Assembly: GCA_028554755.1 (NCBI GenBank)
Contig: JAPTOF010000021.1
Span: 261,501 to 325,500, forward strand
Reading direction: 5' to 3'
DNA length: 64,000 bases
Origin: Cordia subcordata
Lineage: Eukaryota; Streptophyta; Magnoliopsida; Boraginales; Cordiaceae
The translations under genes were made by a program, and so were the position numbers. Of the stretch, positions 60,548 through 64,000 are shown piece after piece. Numbering within the stretch: the first letter of the stretch is position 1; each line of letters opens with the position of its first letter. Under the pieces are notes generated by a model that was given only the letters and a program-made list of their open reading frames with translations, had not been told where the DNA came from and did not search any database.

Positions 60548-63500
60548 CTAATCCTCCCAGTCATCGTCCCATCCTTCTTTCCTCGAAGACCTCGATGTGA
60601 GGCCATTAGCGGAGATGTTTCCTGTGTGATGTCCATTCGTTGACTTCACTGGACCATCATCGTCCCAGTCATCATCCCAGTCCTGATCCCAATCTTCTGC
60701 TGTGACCACATTGGCAGGAGCAGATTCCGGCAACCCCATTTCAAGTTCTTGATATGGAACTCCACCCGACCGTCTCCTCTTACTTAACCTGCAGCAGGCC
60801 CATGTTCCACCCACAAGGAACACTACCAGAAAGGAGAAGTAGGCACCGTACAGGGGAGTCACTTGCTTGGAATAAAAGGAGAGTTGCTGTATCAAGTTTT
60901 CTGCAGAAACAGGACGATCCAACTGAAGCACACATTCTCCACTACCAGCATTTAGTATCACTTTTGTGCTCGTATGCACAGTTGATGTGATATTAATCTA
61001 TCAAGAGGCAAAAACGAAATCACTATGATTAAAGTCACACAACATAGTCTGTGCATGCATGGAGAAAAGAAGCTCTCACTGATTGAGAAGCAGCTCTATT
61101 TGATATAATGCAACTAAACAAAATGTAATGGAAACGGAATGACCAGCAGTCCCCTTCCCATGTAGCTGATACGCCACTATGAAATAGAAGCTTTAAGTAC
61201 GCATGTTAAGCTATTTAGAGAAAGAGCAGAAAGAAGAAATAGTTAGCACGAAAACATCAGGAAACTGTCCATTGGCAATATAAGAAATGAAATTGGTTAA
61301 GAGCTACTGAAGCACAGGCCAACAACCTTTGCACCCCGCAAAACAACCCCCCCCCCCCCCCGGGCTCGCGGCCACCCCCACAAAAAAACAAAACCACAGA
61401 AAACCAGTAATAACCTAAAGTAGAGAAATAATCCACCCAAATCCATAACTGAATAGTCATACTCAGTATATTTTACTGTCACTGGAGTAGAATTTTAACC
61501 TCCACTGTTGGTAACAAGTCTATGCCCCATCCAACAAAATGCAATTTAAGAAATTAAAGAATTAGTACAGCTTATGTACATAAACCTTGCTCCGCTTACA
61601 TGAGGTCAACTTAGAAAAGGATTCTCCAAATTCCTTGAGGAAATTAATTTTCTCTCTAATCGAATATGCTAATTTTATTGTCGACAGTCAGGGAGCATTC
61701 ACCTGTAGACATTTGCTTGTTGGATTTCAGGGACACCATGTTAATATTTCAGAAAGGATGCAGCACTCAGCAGAGTTTAGTCTAACCCAACAGCAACCCC
61801 CAACCCCCGACCACAACAACGCCCAAAAAAGCCATCTCTCTCTCTACTTATGTGCAGAAAAATTCTCTAGAATTGACTATCAAAATCCTTCTACTTGTAA
61901 TTGCAGGATTTCTTATATCATTCCACAATCCATAAGTACATAATCATAAAACAAGAGGCAATGGAAGAAAGATGCAGATACATACCCTTCTACTCTGATG
62001 CTTGGGTATTTCAAGAATTGGCAAAGCGTTATCCACATTAGACAACATACTTATATTCACACTCAAACTGCCTTCCCCTTTATTTTCCACCACAAGGAAC
62101 TCTTCCTTGGAACCTGTAACAACAAAGAATAGTAAGTTATCTTCATTTATAGTACAGAAACACTCTCTTGTTTCTCCTTCCATCTAATATTTCTTGTAAT
62201 TACTATGTCTAGTAATGAAAGGAAAACATGTTTAAAAGGTTCAAGTGCCTATGTAGTATATCCACAAAAATTAAAAAAATGAAATAATAAAAAATATATT
62301 AGGAAAAAAATAAAGAAAGAAAAGAAAAAAGAAAGAAAGGAGCTGCTTTACATCAAAAACTTTAAAAAATGCTTTCAGGAGAACTTGAAAACTTATCTAA
62401 TCACTCCCTAGAGGTTGCCTATTAATAATATGTATATTAATAAGAATAAAGCATTTCATGATAGTATACTATAAACATCTTTCAAACTAGAGAAATATTG
62501 GAAGATGCTTGCCAGTGAAGATGCCTTTAGGGGTCTGCCAATCTGTAAAGAAGGATTTTACTTTGATAGAATAGAGAATTACCACTATATACAGCCTTCA
62601 ACTGTCAATACCTACCTCTAGCCAAGGTATAGCTGGTTAAATTTTACTTATACTTGAAGATGACTACAAAATCTGCTGCAGGTTCATGGATCATTTTCTT
62701 GGAAAGAGGTATATAATCACTAATATAGTCGATTCACACTCAACTAACATTTTAAGATTGGCAATCTATAATAACAAGATGCTGATTTTGCTACAGGTGG
62801 TACCTAATACCTTTGAACGAGCACAACTGAAGACAAATCACAAGTCTAAATGTCATTGAAAAGACAGAATGAGCAGTACTGCCAATGCAATATCAATGAA
62901 GAATTCACTAAGTCCTGATTGACATCTACAAGTAAATATTTACAAGTAAGTTAGCAAAATGAATCTTATTCTTTTTTTTTTTTTTTGGGGTTCATCTAGC
63001 AACACGAGTCGTCATAATTGGTGATCCATAGATAACGATGTTAAGCTACAAATGTTTAGTGGTAAGACAATGACCAAGTTATTTGGAATTTCTTCTTTTT
63101 TCCATGAATTAGCATCTCAAGGTCCTTCAATTGGTTCCCGGTCTATTTCTCAATGTAAGCAGCTGCTCATTTAGGAGACTGAACACATGGATGCTCAAGA
63201 AAGCTCACATTCAATGACAAATACCTAGCTCCATAAAATAAGCAAAACAGCTATTCACCACCAACCATTACCATTCAGAAAGTTTGATCTTCCGACAATG
63301 ATCAACTCTTTGCAATTATTTATAAAAATGTCAAATTCAGCACCCAATGAAGTATTGTTGCAAGCTCAACTGTGTAAAGCATGCAACTCTAATAAGTTGA
63401 TTTCACAGGTAAATTAGATATCCTTCTTGCACTGCATATCTAAGATGATCCAGCAAGCCCATGACTTTTAGAGCTAGAAAACCAAACTTGTCTATGCAGT

Positions 63501-63900
63501 TGAGGATCAATTCAATATCATCTTTGTTGAACTTCCTTCTGTTTAACCAACAAGTAGTGCCACTATAGAGTTATAGCATTCAGTGAATTATGAATATTCC
63601 AGCTGGTAAAATGACTCTGTCATAAAAAGTGAAAAGTTTACCGTTTTGAAACGTCTCAATGCAAGCAAGCATATCCTTGTGATCTCTGCATGAATTGGAT
63701 AAACCCCCGCAACTCCCTTCATTCTTCAGCTGTGACTTTGTCGAATTATCCGTTTTTCCATCCTTAGCAACACCCTGATCAGTGTTATTATCCATCTTAG
63801 CATCCTTAGGCTTCTCCTTTCCAGAATTTTCTGTGCTAATTGGATTCGATTTTGTACCCTTATTATCTCCGGCACTTAATGGACTAGGAACAGGTGATAA
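60548..63900 (-). CDS. Single-pass membrane protein of unknown function, DUF7356-like (5' end outside window)
   Basis: Three 3'-terminal exons on the minus strand: 63900-63642, 62113-61986 and 60997-60548, joined in frame (CAAAACG|GT) to give the last 278 residues; earlier exons, with the expected signal peptide, lie beyond 64000. The first visible part is a low-complexity Lys/Asp/Asn stretch (SGKEKPKDAKMDNNTDQG), then a cysteine-containing lumenal or extracellular domain (GSCGGLSNSCRDHKDMLACI, VVENKGEGSLSVNISM, LNAGSGECVLQL), a transmembrane helix (YGAYFSFLVVFLVGGTWACC) and a cytosolic tail rich in Trp and Asp, ending GWDDDWED. It resembles a plant family I recall as DUF7356; no function is established. 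The Trp-Asp repeats in the tail may be a protein-binding element. Confidence 0.72.
61347..61361. repeat. Poly(C) run in intron
   Basis: Fifteen consecutive C residues within the intron of the membrane-protein gene. Confidence 0.9.
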
Positions 63901-64000
63901 CTGCAATAAACATTTCCCCTCAAATATGAAAACACCAGAACAAATTTTTACAGTCTCGAGAATAACCGTCTTTAGTCAATAACTAACCATATCTAAGACA

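Overview
This is nuclear DNA from a flowering plant, most likely a woody eudicot. Genes are split by GT-AG introns, intergenic DNA is AT-rich and full of microsatellites, and the gene families (CrRLK1L receptor kinase, group III WRKY, vacuolar sorting receptor, h-type thioredoxin) are plant-specific. I cannot name the species. There is no prokaryotic, organellar or viral gene content, no operon and no CRISPR array.

Layout. 1-2.4 kb: AT-rich repeat-like DNA and the leader of a thioredoxin h9 gene (2428-5152, +). 6.5-9.2 kb: a FERONIA-type receptor kinase with one coding exon (-), its leader intron running to about 9.77 kb. 10-13.7 kb: microsatellite-rich spacer. 13.7-15.8 kb: a GH5 endo-beta-mannanase (+, 6 exons). 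16.6-18.9 kb: an S6K-type AGC kinase (-, 6 exons) whose last exon carries an apparent 1-base deletion at the hydrophobic-motif Thr codon. 18.9-20.0 kb: a complete solo LTR with 5-bp target duplications inside the S6K leader intron. 20.86-24.18 kb: a Helitron-like element abutting the S6K leader, carrying captured gene fragments including a MyTH4-domain piece of kinesin-like calmodulin-binding protein. 24.2-31.7 kb: transposon graveyard (157-bp tandem duplication, LTR remnant, a Mutator-type foldback MITE with 9-bp target duplication, a degenerate Ty3/gypsy fragment, a tRNA-derived SINE with 13-bp target duplication). 33.2-41.1 kb: a P4-ATPase lipid flippase of the ALA1 type (+, 7 coding exons). 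41-46 kb: spacer. 46.0-47.5 kb: a group III WRKY transcription factor (+). 47.5-49.6 kb: MITE-like and simple repeats. 49.7-54.7 kb: a vacuolar sorting receptor (+, 12 exons) lacking a cysteine pair normally present. 55.5-58.6 kb: plastid fatty acid exporter FAX3 (-, 6 exons). 60.5-64 kb: the 3' part of a single-pass membrane protein gene (-), running off the right edge.

The genes are independent transcription units. Several concern the cell surface or endomembranes (FERONIA, mannanase, flippase, VSR) and others signalling (S6K, WRKY, TRX h9), but the order gives no evidence of a pathway cluster. TRX h9 and S6K genes are also close neighbours in Arabidopsis (At3g08710 and At3g08720/At3g08730), so that pairing may be old microsynteny.

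The most interesting material lies in the S6K region: a probable TOR-site frameshift, a glycine-loop substitution, a solo LTR in the leader intron, a small ORF of unknown meaning and a gene-capturing Helitron at the promoter. Exon boundaries were worked out by hand from GT/AG sites with reading-frame continuity and similarity to remembered family sequences; no alignment was run.
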